Source: Costus lasius
Lineage: Eukaryota > Streptophyta > Magnoliopsida > Zingiberales > Costaceae
Direction: 5' to 3'
Assembly: GCA_027563935.2 (NCBI GenBank)
Contig: JANVAS020000231.1
Location: 17,998,001 to 18,062,000, forward strand
DNA: 64,000 bases
This document shows, piece after piece, positions 1 through 11,943 of the stretch. The notes below the pieces were generated by a model that saw nothing but the letters and a program-made list of their open reading frames with translations, was not told the DNA's origin and did not search any database. Positions within the stretch are counted from its first letter, which is position 1. Each line of letters begins with the position of its first letter. A program made the position numbers and the translations under genes.

Positions 1-1224
1 CATCAATGCAAGGATGCAGCCTGCACTCCATCATTACAACCGCAGGATGTTGCCCCCCTAAATCTGGAAATTCCTGCCACTCTCTTCAACCGAAACCACC
101 AGAAGATCAACTCCATCAGCAGCTCAAGATTCGCCCATTACCCCTTCAAGGAAGACTCCAAAGAGGTGCAAGGACGCCAGCCCACAAATGAAGAAAGGTT
201 CAGCCCCATCAATGCACCTGCTCAATGTGCAGAATTTTCTATTGCTTGTTTGACTTGTGTATGTGCCAAGGATTTGTCTTTTCCTTTAGCTGAACATTAT
301 AACCTTGTAACACTCTTGGTGAAGAGTTAGAGTTGAATACTTTTGAAAAGAACTTCTGAAGTGTGTCTTCAAGGGTGTGTGTCACCCCAACTCTTCTCCC
401 TCTTCCAACCCTAGCCGAGAGCTCTCCTCCTCTTCCCTCCTTCAACCTTCTTCCACTCTTGCTCATGCCTTGAAGTTGAAGCTCACGCCACCTCCTCCCA
501 TCAGTCCTGAAGAGTCCTCAGCCCAAGAGGAGGAGCTGGACACAACCGAGACTCAAGGAGGTGTCACCCACCATGTCAAGATCAAGCATCTACCCGAGTT
601 AGCTAAGTTCCCCCCTTCTTCTTTGGTTGTTGCTTTTCTTGATGTTCTTGAGCATCCATCTACACTTATGTATCTATTCCATGAAGGTTGTGCAAGGGTC
701 AGAAGAGAATGCAAGGCGTCACTCCCTTTTCCCCTCCCCTAATAGCTAGTCTCTAAATTGTTAGCAAGGGAACTTGGAGAACTAGTCTCCCCCTTGGTTG
801 TGATTGTGAAAGGGCCTCTTAATAATCGTTTTAACTCACCCACGCATGTGTGGGAGTGCTGTAATGTCATGAATGTAAGCTCATAGGGCCCTACTTCGTG
901 AGTTCAACCATTGGACCGGTGAAGAACGGGAAGTTCGCCCTTTCTATTCTCAAAGGGCGCAAGGTGAGCCTCTCCCTTAGAATAGTTTTGCTTTCAAGCT
1001 TTAGACCGCATGCTAGGTTACAACTTTGATTTCATCACTTGTTTAGACTCGCATGATAGGGCTCAACTTCAGTTCATTACTTATCTAGTTCGGTTTTTAC
1101 CTACAAATACTCAAAACAAGCTATTTTCAACTACGTTAGCATAAGGGGTTTCATTACTCTATAGTTAACTATCAAATGTTTTCAAAACGCGTTGTTTGAA
1201 TGTGTGCATGCCTAGCACCCCCAT
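1..1224. other. Unassigned flank, no recognised gene
   Basis: This stretch shows no similarity to the copia family filling the rest of the window. A pyrimidine-rich part around 380-520 contains an open stretch of 121 codons (377-742) rich in Ser, Pro and Glu, opening on GTG and with no domain I recognise. The tract around 300-400 (a TTGTAACACTCTTGG-type segment, then short direct repeats) has the look of an LTR R/U5 region of another retroelement, but no TG..CA ends or primer site can be placed. Homology to element A begins near 1225. I would not call a gene here. Confidence 0.4.
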
Positions 1225-1235
1225 CACACTTAATC

Positions 1236-4200
1236 TTAATGGTTGAGAAATCTCAAACCCATATTATTACAGTGCTTCTCATGCTTCTGCTGCGCCAGAG
1301 GCTTGGTAAGCGGGTCAGCCAGATTGTCATCTGTATGAACCTTGCAAATTTTGATCTCGCCACGATCAATGATCTCCCGGATCAAGTGAAACCTCCTCTG
1401 TATGTGCTTGGACTTCTGGTGCGACCGTGGTTCCTTTGCTTGTGCTATTGCTCCAGTGTTATCACAGAAGATAACCAAAGGATCTGCACTCGAAGGAACA
1501 ACACCAAGTTCTTGAACGAACTTACGAATCCACACTGCCTCCTTGGATGCTTCCGAGGCTGCAACATACTTGGCTTCTGTTGTGGAATCAGCAACAGTAG
1601 ACTGTTTGAAACTTTTCCACACCACTGCTCCTCCATTCAAGCTAAAGACATAGCCTGATTGCGATCGGAAAGATAGCCGAAGCATAAGGCGTATTGTCCA
1701 TTTCATCTTTCTCAGTCTGTGTTTGTGGACACTGACTCTTTGAAAGATTCAGACCATGTCTGACTGGAAGATATCCTCTTTTAGAATTCTCTAAATGGAA
1801 TCTCTCCAGGACTTTATCGATGTAAGTACTCTGGCACAGCCCGAGAAGCCTCTTAGATCTATCCCTGCAGATCTTCACACCTAATACATAGGCTGCTTCT
1901 CCTAGATCTTTCATCTGGAAACATTTTCCTAACCATGCTTTAACAGCATGCAGTTCAGGAATATCGTTTCCAATGATTAAGATATCATCGACGTAGAGGA
2001 CTAGGAAAGTAATCACGCTCCCACTAAACCTCTTATATACACACGGGTCATCTTCATTCTTGATGAAACCAAACTCAGAGATTGATTCATCAAAACGAAT
2101 ATTCCAGCTTCTAGATGCTTGCTTAAGTCCATAAATGGACTTCTTTAACTTGCATATTTTATGACGATCTGATGGATTAGTGAAACCTTCAGGTTGTGTT
2201 ATATACACATCCTCATCCAGATTTCCATTAAGGAAAGCTGTCTTCACATCCATTTGCCAGATCTCATAATCATAATATACTGCTATCGCGAAAAGAATCC
2301 GAATAGACTTGAACATGGCTACAGGAGAGAAAGTTTCATCATAATCTATCCCGTAGATTTGTTTGAAACCTTTCGCAACTAGCCTGCCTTTATAGGTAAC
2401 CATGTTACCATCCATGTCAATCTTCTTCTTGAAGATCCATTTACAGCCTATAGGGATTACTCCCGGAGGCGGATCAACCAAATCCCAGACTTGGTTATCT
2501 GACATGGAGTCCATCTCGGCTCGCATAGCTTCAAGCCATCTCGCTGACTCCGGTCGACTGACCGCATCCGCATAAGTGAGGGGTTCATCATTATCAATGA
2601 TGTAGACTCCGTCATAGCGCTCAGGCTGTCGACGGATCCTTCCCGATCTTCGCGGTTCCCGTGATATCTGAGCCTCAGGTTGTTCAATAACCTGTTCTAC
2701 CGGCTCAGGCTCATCCAACTGTGCTTGACTACTTTGTCCTTCCTCTGGATTCTCATCCAGCTTTATTTCTCTCCCACTGGCTTCTTGCAGAAGAAACTCC
2801 TTCTCAAGAAAAATTGCCGTCCGAGCAACAAAAACTTTGTTCTCTTTGGGATCGTAGAAATAATAACCCTTAGTTTCCTTAGGGTAACCGACAAAGATAC
2901 ATTTCTCAGATCTGCTCTCTAGTTTCCCAGAGGCGAGCTTTTTGACATAAGCCTCGCAACCCCAGATCTTAACAAATGTCAAGCTAGGCTGTTTCCCATA
3001 CCATAACTCATATGGAGTCTTAGAAACTGCCTTGGATGGCACTCGGTTTAGTACCTTCGCAGCTGTTTCCAGTGCAAATCCCCAAAAGGAGTAAGGTAGA
3101 GTAGCCTGACTCATCATAGAACGAACCATATCTAGTAAGGTTCTGTTCCTCCTCTCGGACACACCATTCCATTGCGGTGTTCCTGGCGGAGTGAGCTGTG
3201 AGATAATCCCACACTCCTTCAGATAGTCAATAAACTCTCGACTTAGGTATTCACCACCTCGATCAGAACGAAGTGCCTTGATATTTCGGCCTAGCTGATT
3301 CTGTACTTCATTTTTGAACTCTTTGAACTTGTCAAAAGATTCACTCTTATGTCTCATTAGATAGACATATCCATACCTACTGAAATCATCAGTGAAGGTA
3401 ATGAAGTATGAATAGCCACCTCTGGCATGTTTACTAAATGGCCCACACACATCACTGTGTATAAGGTCAAGTAAACCTGAAGCCCTTTGACCTTTGTGAG
3501 GAAAAGGAGCCTTCGTCATTTTACCCATTAAACAAGCTTTGCATGTATCAATCTCCTCATAGGAGAATGATCCCAGCAGTCCATGATCATGCAACCGCTT
3601 AATGCATTTCTTGTTAATATGGCCTAAACGACTATGCCATAGCAAGGTGCTGTCATCAGCATACTTGGCTTTCTTATTATCAATGTTTTGTATAGAATAT
3701 TCCATGTCCAACATGAATAACCCATTGTTAATTGAACCAGTAGCATAAACAATATTATCAAGAGTAAGATAACACTTTGAAATCTTGCATTCAAAGGAAA
3801 ACCCTTTCCTGACAAGAGCAGGAATAGAGATAATATTTTTGGTAATACTGGGTACAAAGTAACAATTGTTTAATTCTAATACAATGCCAGATGGTAATGA
3901 GATGTAATAATCCCCTACAGCAACAGCAGCAACCCGTGCCCCGTTTCCAACTCGTAGGTCCACCTCATGCTGTCCCACCTGTCTTCTTCTCTTGAGTTCC
4001 TGTACATTTGAACAAATGTGAACTCCACATGCAGTGTCCAACACCCATGAAATAGAAGAAGAAGATATCATGACCTCAGTCACAAATATACCTGAGCCAG
4101 AAGCTATGCTTCCCTTCTTGTCTCCTTGGAGCGCTTTACAGTCCTTTTTCCAGTGACCCAGCTGGCCACAGTGGAAACATCTGTTGTCCTTTGACCGCTT

Positions 4201-4896
4201 CACCTTCTGTTTCAGAGCCTTACTGTAGTTCTTGACAGGGGCTTTGCCCTTCTTCCCCTTCTTCTTGTTCCTGGAGGGGAACATCAAGACAGAGGTTGAA
4301 GGCTTTCCCTTCAGAGTCTCCTCCGTAGTCAAGAGCATATTCAGCAACTCTGCCGGAGTACAGTCGATCTTGTTCATATTAAAATTAATAATGAACGCAT
4401 CGAAAGAGGCCGGGAGAGACTGCAGAATAATGTCTACAGCAAGCTCCTGGTTGATGGTATGCCCCAGTTTCTCTAGAGCCTCCTTGTGCCCAATCATCTT
4501 GAGCACATGAGCTCCCACTGGACTCCCTTCAGCCAGTTTGCTCTGAAAGAAAAGCTTGGTCAGATTATAGCGTTCAGTCCTCGCCTGTGCAGCATACAGC
4601 ATCTTGAGGTTTGCTATAATTTCTATAGCAGACATATCCTCATGCTGACGCTGCAGCGGTGGCGTCATAGACGCTAGCATCAGGCAAGCGACATCAATGC
4701 TATCATTGACATGCTTTTCATAGGCATCGCGAACCGCCCTTGCGGCGTTCACAGCGGGTTGAGGCGGTATAGCCATCTCGAGGACATACAGTTTCCTCTC
4801 TGCCTTAAGAACAATCTTAAGGTGTCCGTACCAGTCCGAGAAGTTTGGCCCAGCAAACTTCTCCCTTTCCAGTAGGGATCGCACATTGAAGCTCAT
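1236..4896 (-). pseudogene. gag-pol: Element A gag-pol, broken by a deletion before RNase H
   Basis: The main frame runs from the ATG at 4896 to 1642 (1,084 aa) and contains Gag, a CX2CX4HX4C zinc knuckle, a protease core DTACG, the integrase HHCC and DD35E region with the second Asp in RSDRGGEY, and RT with YVDD. Near 1671 the sequence jumps from the RNase H part back to the RT-RNase H linker. Against element C about 226 bp are missing and two extra bases (ag) fill the junction, a net loss of 224 bp that shifts the frame. The rest of RNase H, including FCDNTGAIAQAKEP, continues in another frame to 1236. RNase H is therefore lost. Confidence 0.9.
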
Positions 4897-6704
4897 GGTG
4901 TTCGTTGCTGCAGGAATCTACAACAATGCAAGAACAGCAAGGTCAGTATCAATGTTTAGAATCAATCCAGGACTTAAGAAAGATTCTTTTCTCACTATTT
5001 TATCTGGCTGAAAAATCCAGCAAAACAGCCCGAAAGAGTAACACTCTTTTAGTGAGATGGGATCCAGATTTCATACTTGGTCTCCGCGTCCCGCTCAGGC
5101 GAGATAAGATGCACAGAGAGTACAAGCACTAATTTCTGGTAGGCAGTCCCTTGCCAATCGCCAACCCGTGCGATTCCCCTTCATCTGGGCAATCCAGTAG
5201 ACTGTGCCAACTGAGTTGGTACAACACAGTCTCTGATCCCACAGATGGCTGCCTCCATTTAGCTACCATATGCCCCATATGTAGCCTACATGGTCAAGCT
5301 GACCCGACCTACTACCTGGACCACCACGTGCTATGCAGAGCAACGAGAAGCGATAAATCCCTTCTCTGTAACACACAGGTGAAATCACACACCGTCTGAA
5401 GATAGATGGACGTGCCCATTGAGTGGGTACAACACGGCTCCAACGATAGTCAGAACAGTGAGGTTTCGCGTCAGAAGGCTATCGAGCTTGATATTTTAGC
5501 GTTGGATTTTAACGGTCTTTTAATCTTCTTAACTATCATGCAAACCCTATGGTGATAGCAGAAGATAAATAAATCATGCAATTCTAATTATTCAAACAAT
5601 AAAAGAAAGCATGATGATCTTATGTGGTAAACGCCCATAAAGCCTAGGTAAGACCTTAAGTTATCTTAAGTCTTCATTTGCTTCTTGGGTCTTTTGCCTC
5701 TCATCTGGCCCAGACCAGGGCCCAAGCGCCCTTTGCAGCTCAGGTGCCCCCACCAGGTATATGCGCCTGTCCTAGGGTCAAACCCTAGACTTCCCACCTG
5801 GTCAAGCCTCAAGCTGCAAGCGCCTCATCCATGTGTGCTTTGAGCTCTTGTCTGATTAAAAGTACATTTTAATCTATCTAGACAAGATTGACTCGCAGGT
5901 CAATTACATTTTATAAATTAATTTAAAAGTGATGCACAGATCACAATAATATTAATTTACAATTTTATTCCAGGCACGCAGGCCCCAGCACAGCACACAA
6001 TAAAAGGGCAACCCACATAAGATGAAATAAACAAGCACATGGCATCAAATCAACATGTGATCCATCAACAAAATAAAATTTTTCAAAATCCCATCGGAAT
6101 CAATTTTATTTGTCTTATTTCCCCTACTACCTTACAACGGTACATCAATAGGGATCCACTCATCATATCTAGTCAGATCCACTGCCCTTGCATGCACCAA
6201 GTCCTAACTGACTTGAGTTGACCTAATGGTCAACCATGCATGCGCCAAGGGCTGAACTGCCTTCATGAGTTCTAGCAAGCGGGTGTGACCCCGGGCCTAA
6301 CTCATGCGCGTTCAATGGTTGTCTCAACCAGACCTCGCTACACGCCCTTGATGCAGTCGACCTATAGCCACCTCGTGCTTGCGCACAGGTGCTATCTGGT
6401 CAACCCATCTAGGCTGTCAGATGGTCTGATCAAACTATTTGGATCCATCTTAGAAGATGATTTCAACCCTACTAACCCGTCTAAGGGTTTATAGCAAGGG
6501 CATAGATCTAGGTGAGCGCGCAAGTGATGTAGGTTTGTGACAAAACATTAACATGCGCCAATACATGCGCCAAGAGTGACATACTTTATATTTGCGCAGA
6601 TAAACATGCATGTAACCCTTTCGCATGATCATAAGCCTAGATCTATACTACTAAAACATGGATCACAAAGCATCAAGCAATCATAAGCTTCATACCGAAA
6701 ACCT
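4897..6704 (-). other. Element A leader (untranslated, structured)
   Basis: This 1,808-bp stretch between primer site and gag has no long reading frame. In sense orientation it carries the conserved leader hairpins: a GTGC-GCAA-GCAC stem-loop (GNRA loop), the CUGCGN-loop series (the middle loop is CTGTGC here, the one exception seen), a perfect TCTTGTCT/AGACAAGA plus GATTAAAA/TTTTAATC hairpin, a tRNA-like module whose loop is GTTTGAC, the twin hairpins near 5207-5235 and 5410-5437 (the second with one mismatched pair), and a splice-acceptor-like tract ending TTGTTGTAG just before gag. Confidence 0.7.
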
Positions 6705-6716
6705 GCTTTGATACCA
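6705..6716 (-). other. Primer binding site, element A
   Basis: In sense orientation this is TGGTATCAAAGC, one base off the complement of the plant initiator tRNA-Met 3' end (TGGTATCAGAGC) kept by the other copies. It lies two bases inside the 5' LTR end. Confidence 0.85.
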
Positions 6717-6718
6717 AT

Positions 6719-8414
6719 TGAAAAGGTCCCCTTCAAGGGGGAGCGCAAGGGGGTGAAACCCTAAATGGGGGCACATTGAAAATTTTGCAGCGGATGCAAG
6801 GGTTTCATGGGATCGCAAGTAAGAGCATATGATCAACGTAACCAAATAAGATCATACCATAGCCATTGTGTGGGTGACGACTTGAAAGCAAGAGAACAAA
6901 ATAGATCTCCTCCAAACGGCGCGCACACAAGATGAAGTCGGCCACTCTTTGAGATCCTTGTGCTAGCAAGGTTCTTCAAAGGTACTTGTCGTATGGAAGG
7001 GATGAGATGTCTCCTTCTTAGCCGAGAGCTCCTTGTCCAAAGCCTCTCTTCCTCGTCAACCTCCTCTACACGAGAGTGCAAGTTTTCCACACGAGAAGAG
7101 GGGAACGTATTTGCGTTTTGGCGTTGAGAGGAATCGGCATTGAAGACATTCCAAAAATGGAACATCATTAAGCCATGCGCTCATGCCAACCCAAAAACGC
7201 ATACTAGCATTGAACCAAGCGTTCACCTTTGTGAACCGGTTCAAGCCAAAACGTCCCAATCGAATTTGGTTCATAAACCAAATCAAAATAGCCCAACCCA
7301 TTTGGTCTAGACCATAGTAAACCCTAAGGTTCCAGATCTAACCGTTCATCTCTTTGATGCTCCTGATCTTACCGATCTAGCATCATCTCTCTCGATCGAA
7401 GCTTACCGATCTCAAGCCCTAATCAATCAAACATGATCAGACCAGATCTCACTTACAATCAGAGTCTATATCCCTTTAAACTGAACCCAAACAATTCAGT
7501 CCACACGATCTGACTTAAGTAAGCCATATCATCAAATTGTGCGACCCTGAGGGTTTCCTTTAAATGTCGGTAACGATAACTTACGTTATCACGATCAGTG
7601 AGGGGTATCTAGCAACACATCACTGTCTCCCGATGTAAAGGAAAGAGTCTTCCAAGACTCCACCCAAACCACAGCACAAGAGTGAATCAACTTCACGAGG
7701 CATGCATGTTTCCTTTGCCACTGGATGTTCTTATTGGACAAGCGTGTCAAGCCTGTGGCTCCAATATGATGAGCATGATTAGATCAGATGAACATAGTCA
7801 CCTGGGTATGGCCATACACTTTCTCAATCATCTCATTCAGGGGGGCCCCTTTGGAACATCACACTCCTTAAACAAGGAGACGGCAATCCTGTATCTATCA
7901 CTAGTGTCCTAACATGATTCATGATCATCATCCAAGATAGTCTATAATCATTATGTTTCAAATGATATTGAACTACCTCAAAACAATGACAATCATCATT
8001 TAGAAACACAAGTGATCTCAAGTCAGAGGACATGTGCCACTTGTTGCAAACAAGGATTATTCACATTGTGACAAGCAATTGAATATCCTAGTAGGGTCTG
8101 TCCAGTACATCCAATGTACCCATGAGTCTACATCTTATTCCATGCTCGAAGCATCCTATAAGATTAGAACACATATTAGTCTCAATCATATCAAGGTTGT
8201 CTCATGTTCACCAAGATATCTCGACTATGGACATTACAGCATGTCAGCCTAGCTGAACAGCATTGAGACATTATTCAGAAGCACACTTATTGCAGCAGAC
8301 AATGTAACATACTGAATAACAACCATTGCCTTTATAAACATAAGAGTTTATATATACATGATACGGATAGAATCCCAAGGCCTCAAACATTAGCCTTAAG
8401 GGCATACCCCAACA
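6719..8414 (-). repeat. Element A 5' LTR
   Basis: This 1,696-bp LTR is bounded by TG and CA; its outer end is TGTTGGGGTATGCCC in sense. It carries the 28-bp conserved box (7597-7624), followed in sense by GATAAC-GTAA-GTTATC (7575-7590). The TATA candidate of other copies (TTTATATC) reads TTTACATC here, so this promoter may be weakened. The U5 end has the TGAAACCCT/AGGGTTTCA inverted pair and a CCCCTTGAAGGGG clamp. There is no partner LTR to date the insertion. Confidence 0.88.
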
Positions 8415-8433
8415 TTAAGGGCATACCCTAACA
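8415..8433 (-). repeat. Second copy of the LTR tip
   Basis: These 19 bp directly after the LTR end repeat its terminal sequence (ttaagggcataccctaaca) with a single base difference, giving two LTR tips in tandem. This could be a reverse-transcription or repair slip, or the stub of an older LTR1 into which A inserted. Confidence 0.75.
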
Positions 8434-8617
8434 AACACTTGGGCGCCTTCAACATGGCTTCGACGTCTAGACAAGCAAAAGAGGTACATCTCTAACACAT
8501 CCTTGTGTCTTCTCTCTCGCATGGATCCTTGGGAAAGGAATATGTTTCGGGTGTAATGTTTCTTCCGCTGCGTCCTGGGACTGCAAAATTTTAAATTACA
8601 CCCGGCATTCCCTAACA
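8434..8617 (-). repeat. LTR2-family fragment (inverted)
   Basis: This fragment matches the reverse complement of 61713-61900 and parallels 51355-51534. It ends at 8617 with a TGTTAGGG-type terminus (sense), followed by about 45 bp containing TTTAAAATTTTGCAG. Its inner side is cut by element A. LTR2 has TG at its edge and is about as repeated here as LTR1, but its orientation and internal region are not visible. Confidence 0.7.
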
Positions 8618-9893
8618 CCCTCAACTAAGCTATGTTCGTGTATATGCCCTGCAGACCAATGTATGAACATGGTCAGACATTGTTTGAATGTACTTTGATA
8701 GAATTATTATTCTATATAGAGGCATGGTTGTTATTATGCAGACTTCTCTACCTGCGTTGATGTATTGAGTTGCATATATAATGTCCCAGGAGTTTGGATT
8801 GGATCCATTCTCATAAACTATCCCCAGACAAGGTACCATAGCAGATATGGGACAGCTTTGGTACATGTGAGACTGGTGTATGGGCTGGTTAGGTGCAGGG
8901 CATAGTAACGCAGACATACAGGTGCATTGGATGCACTAGAGTGATCCACCGTGAGGATTGACTTGTCTAGTCAACAAGTCAATCTCACATGCAAGAGGTT
9001 TCCATTGATCCTTAGACTTGAGGTATTCATGTCTAGATTTGATGATGGGTATGCTTTGATACAGTCTTACGTCTCTCCGTAATTGGGAGACAAAAACGAC
9101 TGACATTGGGCATGTCATTAGTCATGTAGAGACATGGATGACCAATAGTAAGATTTGCCCCTTCCTTATTGGAAGCATGATATCCACTCGGGGGCGCCCC
9201 ACCTTATTGGTGCATGATAGGAATGTGTGGCCACACTTGTTGAGTCATGACCAATGCATTGGATTGATAAACTTGAGACTAATCTAATGGCAGGATATCA
9301 GTTTAGGCAAAGGGATCTATAATGCAATGGGAATCCTCGTTGCTTGTTAGGAGTTGTTGCCATAATGACTTAAGTCCTATGACATGGGTAGTAGTGATGT
9401 GTTGCTAGATACCCCTCACTACTTATGATGTTTACATCATTGCCATCGTCATATGGATCCTACGGGGTCACACGCAATAGACTCTTGACGTTGCTTTAAT
9501 CAGAAGCCTTATGATCAAGTTATTGGATAACTTGGATCAATTTGGAAGATTTCATCAGCACCAATGGGTCTGATGAGTTGGAAGAAAGTTATTGGAGCCA
9601 AACTTCATTTTTGGCAGGTTGACCCAAAATTGACCTAAATTGGTCACATTTGGATTAGGGTTGCATTGGATTGGATCCAATGGCTTAATCAACCCATGCA
9701 ATGAAGTTTTGGGCTAACTCATTATCCAATGAGGCCCAATAATAAGTTGTCATGAAGAGATTAGAGGCTAAAAGGTTATAATGGGGAAGAGTTTCACCCC
9801 ATTGGCACCAAGGGCATAATGGGGTGAAGTGGGCGCATGTTGCTTCATAAGGAAGCATTAGGCGCCTCCCCCTTCATCCTTTAATGGTATCTT
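8618..9893 (+). repeat. Diverged LTR1 relative (LTR3-like)
   Basis: No long reading frame. Near 8637 the sequence follows the start of LTR1 loosely (TATGCCCT.CAG.CCAATG), and near 8700 it has the ATAGAGGCATGGTTGTTATT counterpart of an LTR1 segment. At 9393-9420 it contains the 28-bp box found in every LTR1 without a mismatch, followed by a different hairpin, TGATG-TTTA-CATCA (9426-9439). The rest is too diverged to align by eye. I read it as an older LTR of a sister family cut on the right by insertion of B. Confidence 0.6.
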
Positions 9894-11593
9894 TGTTGGG
9901 GTATGCCCTTAAGGCTAATGTTTGAGGCCTAGGGATTCTTTCAGTATCATGTATAAACTCTTATGTTTATAAAGGCAATGGTTGTTATTCAGTTTGTTAC
10001 ATCATCTGCTGCAATATGTACACTTCTGAATAATGTCTCAATGCTGTTCAGCTTGGCTGACATGCAGTATTGTCCTTAGTAGAGATATCTTGGTGAACAT
10101 GAGACAGCCTTGATATGATTGAGACTAATATGTGTTCTAATCTTATAGGATGCTTCGAGCATGGAATAAGATGTAGACTCATAGGTACATTGCATGTACT
10201 GGACAGACCCTACTAGGATGTTCAGTTGCTTGTCACAATGTGAATAATCCTTGTATGCAAACAAGTGGCATATGTCATCTGACTTGAGATCACTTGTGTT
10301 TCTAAATGATGATTGTCATTGTTTTGAGGTAGTTCAATACCATTTGAAACATAATGGTTATAGACTATCTTGGATAATGATCATGAGTCAGGTTAGGACA
10401 CTAGTGATAGATAAAGGATTGCCGTCTCCTTGTTTAGGAGAGTGATGTTCTAAAGGGGCCCCCCTGGATGAGATGATTGAGAAAGTGTATGGCCATACCC
10501 AGATGACTATGTTCATCTGATCTAATCATGCTCATCATATTGGAGTTACAAGCTTGACACGCTTGTCCAATAAGAACATCCAGTGGCAAAGGAAACATGT
10601 ATGTCTAGTGAAGTGGATTCACACTTGTGCTATGGTTTGGGTGTAGTCTTGGAAGACTCTTTCCTTTATATCGGGAGATAGTGATGTGTTGCTAGATACC
10701 CCTCACTGATCGTGATAATGTAAGTTATCGTTACCGACATTTAAGGGAAACCCTCAGGGTCGCACAATTTGATGATATGGCTTACTTAAGTCAGATCGTG
10801 TGGACTGAATTGTTTTGGTTCAGTTTAAAGGAGTTTAAACTCTGATTGTAAGTGAGATCTGGTCTGATCATGTTTGATTGATTAGGGCTTGAGATCGGTA
10901 AGCTTCGATCGAGAGTAGTGATGCTAGATCGGTGAGATCAAGTGCATCTAGAGATGAACGGTTAGATCTTGAACCTTCATGGTTCATATAGATTTAGACC
11001 ATGGCTTGGCTTGGTTTGATTTGGTCTTTGTACCAAATCCTTTTGAACCGATTGCAATTGAACCCATTCACCTATGTGAACGTATGGTTCAATGAGGAGG
11101 GGAGTTTCGATGGTTCACTTGAGGTGAACGCATGAAGCTTTGAAGACTTGCTATTTTTGGAGTTCGGTTTTCAAAAAAGGAAAAACGTCTCCATGTTGTA
11201 ACGTGTTCGCCCCCTTCTCGAGTGGTGAAGCTATCATCGTGGTGTCTTCTTCCTTGACGAAAGGAAAAAGAGGATAGGCCATCAAGAGGATTCATCTCAT
11301 CTTCTTCACACGACAAGGAAATTTGGAGATCCTTGCTAGCACAAGGAACGTCCAAAGAGGTAGCCATCTCTCATCTAGTGTGCGTCTTCTTAGGAGGAGA
11401 GCCAATTCGCCCTCTTGCTTCCAAGTCGCCTCCTTCATCATGGCTACGGTAAAATATCTTAACTTGATCTTTGCATCATAATCAAAGTTGATCATATATA
11501 TTCATGCAAGCGATCTTGTTAAAACCCTAGAAAAGTTTATATGCGCAAGTTTTAGGGTTTTCGCCCCCCCCCCCCCCCTTTAGGGGACTTACA
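9894..11593 (+). repeat. Element B 5' LTR
   Basis: This 1,700-bp LTR starts TGTTGGGG and ends ACA before ATTGG of the primer region. A run of 15 C (11564-11578) replaces the usual mixed bases before GGGG near the 3' end. An inverted pair AAAACCCTA (11521-11529) and TAGGGTTTT (11553-11561) precedes it. The central part of the LTR differs strongly from E's, while the U3 half and the boxed region are well conserved. Confidence 0.92.
10646..10729 (+). promoter_or_regulatory. Putative LTR core promoter and R-region hairpin
   Basis: In order: an inverted repeat GTCTT-GG-AAGAC (10646-10657), a TATA candidate TTTATAT (10665-10671), the 28-bp box (10680-10707, starting AGTGATGTGTTGCTAG) and a hairpin GATAAT-GTAA-GTTATC (10714-10729). 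The same order recurs in every sufficiently complete LTR1. The TATA-to-box spacing would put the transcription start at or just after the box, so the hairpin would lie near the 5' end of the RNA. The promoter role is inferred; the conserved order and hairpin are seen. Confidence 0.55.
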
Positions 11594-11595
11594 AT

Positions 11596-11607
11596 TGGTA
11601 TCAGAGC
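11596..11607 (+). other. Primer binding site, element B
   Basis: TGGTATCAGAGC is an exact 12-base match to the complement of the plant initiator tRNA-Met 3' end, two bases after the 5' LTR. Confidence 0.93.
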
Positions 11608-11943
11608 ATGGTTGATGTATGAATCATATGATTGATTTGAGTGATGTTTGTTTGTGCCATAATGTAGATCTATCGTCACCATGAGAACATGCTAGTCATT
11701 AGATGTTGGCGCATGTTTGATATAACTTGTTTGCGCTAATGCATAGATCTAATGTTAACATGCGAAACTACATGATTTAGTTGTTTACGCATGTATGATT
11801 GTTTCATGTTGGTGCTTGTTGAATGTATTTATCAAAACTCATTACATTTTGCGCGCCTATCACCTAGATCTACATATGCGCCTGCTGTAAACCCTTAGAC
11901 GGGTTATTAGGGTTGAAGTCATAGTCTAGTTAAGATCCAAATA

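Larger units (their letters stand above)
1225..8414 (-). mobile_element. Element A: Ty1/copia retrotransposon, 3' LTR missing
   Basis: The element reads right to left: 5' LTR (6719-8414), primer site, 1.8-kb leader, gag-pol. Homology stops just after the gag-pol stop: the purine tract and 3' LTR that other copies have here are replaced by unrelated sequence, with a degenerate match only as far as about 1225. No target duplication can be tested because one end is gone. The right end abuts LTR2-type sequence, so A probably inserted into an older LTR2 element. It belongs to the subfamily (with B, C, F) that carries the tRNA-like module in the leader. Confidence 0.85.

Noticed and set aside
377..742. 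121-codon open stretch as a gene
   Set aside because: It opens on GTG, has a low-complexity Ser/Pro/Glu translation and no recognisable domain or partner; kept only as part of the unassigned flank.
10646..10675. Heat-shock element at the GTCTTGGAAGAC palindrome
   Set aside because: The spacing does not give the nGAAnnTTCn units of a heat-shock element; kept only as a conserved inverted repeat.
11564..11578. Run of 15 C as a functional element
   Set aside because: Other LTRs have mixed bases here; a homopolymer of this length is also prone to sequencing error.
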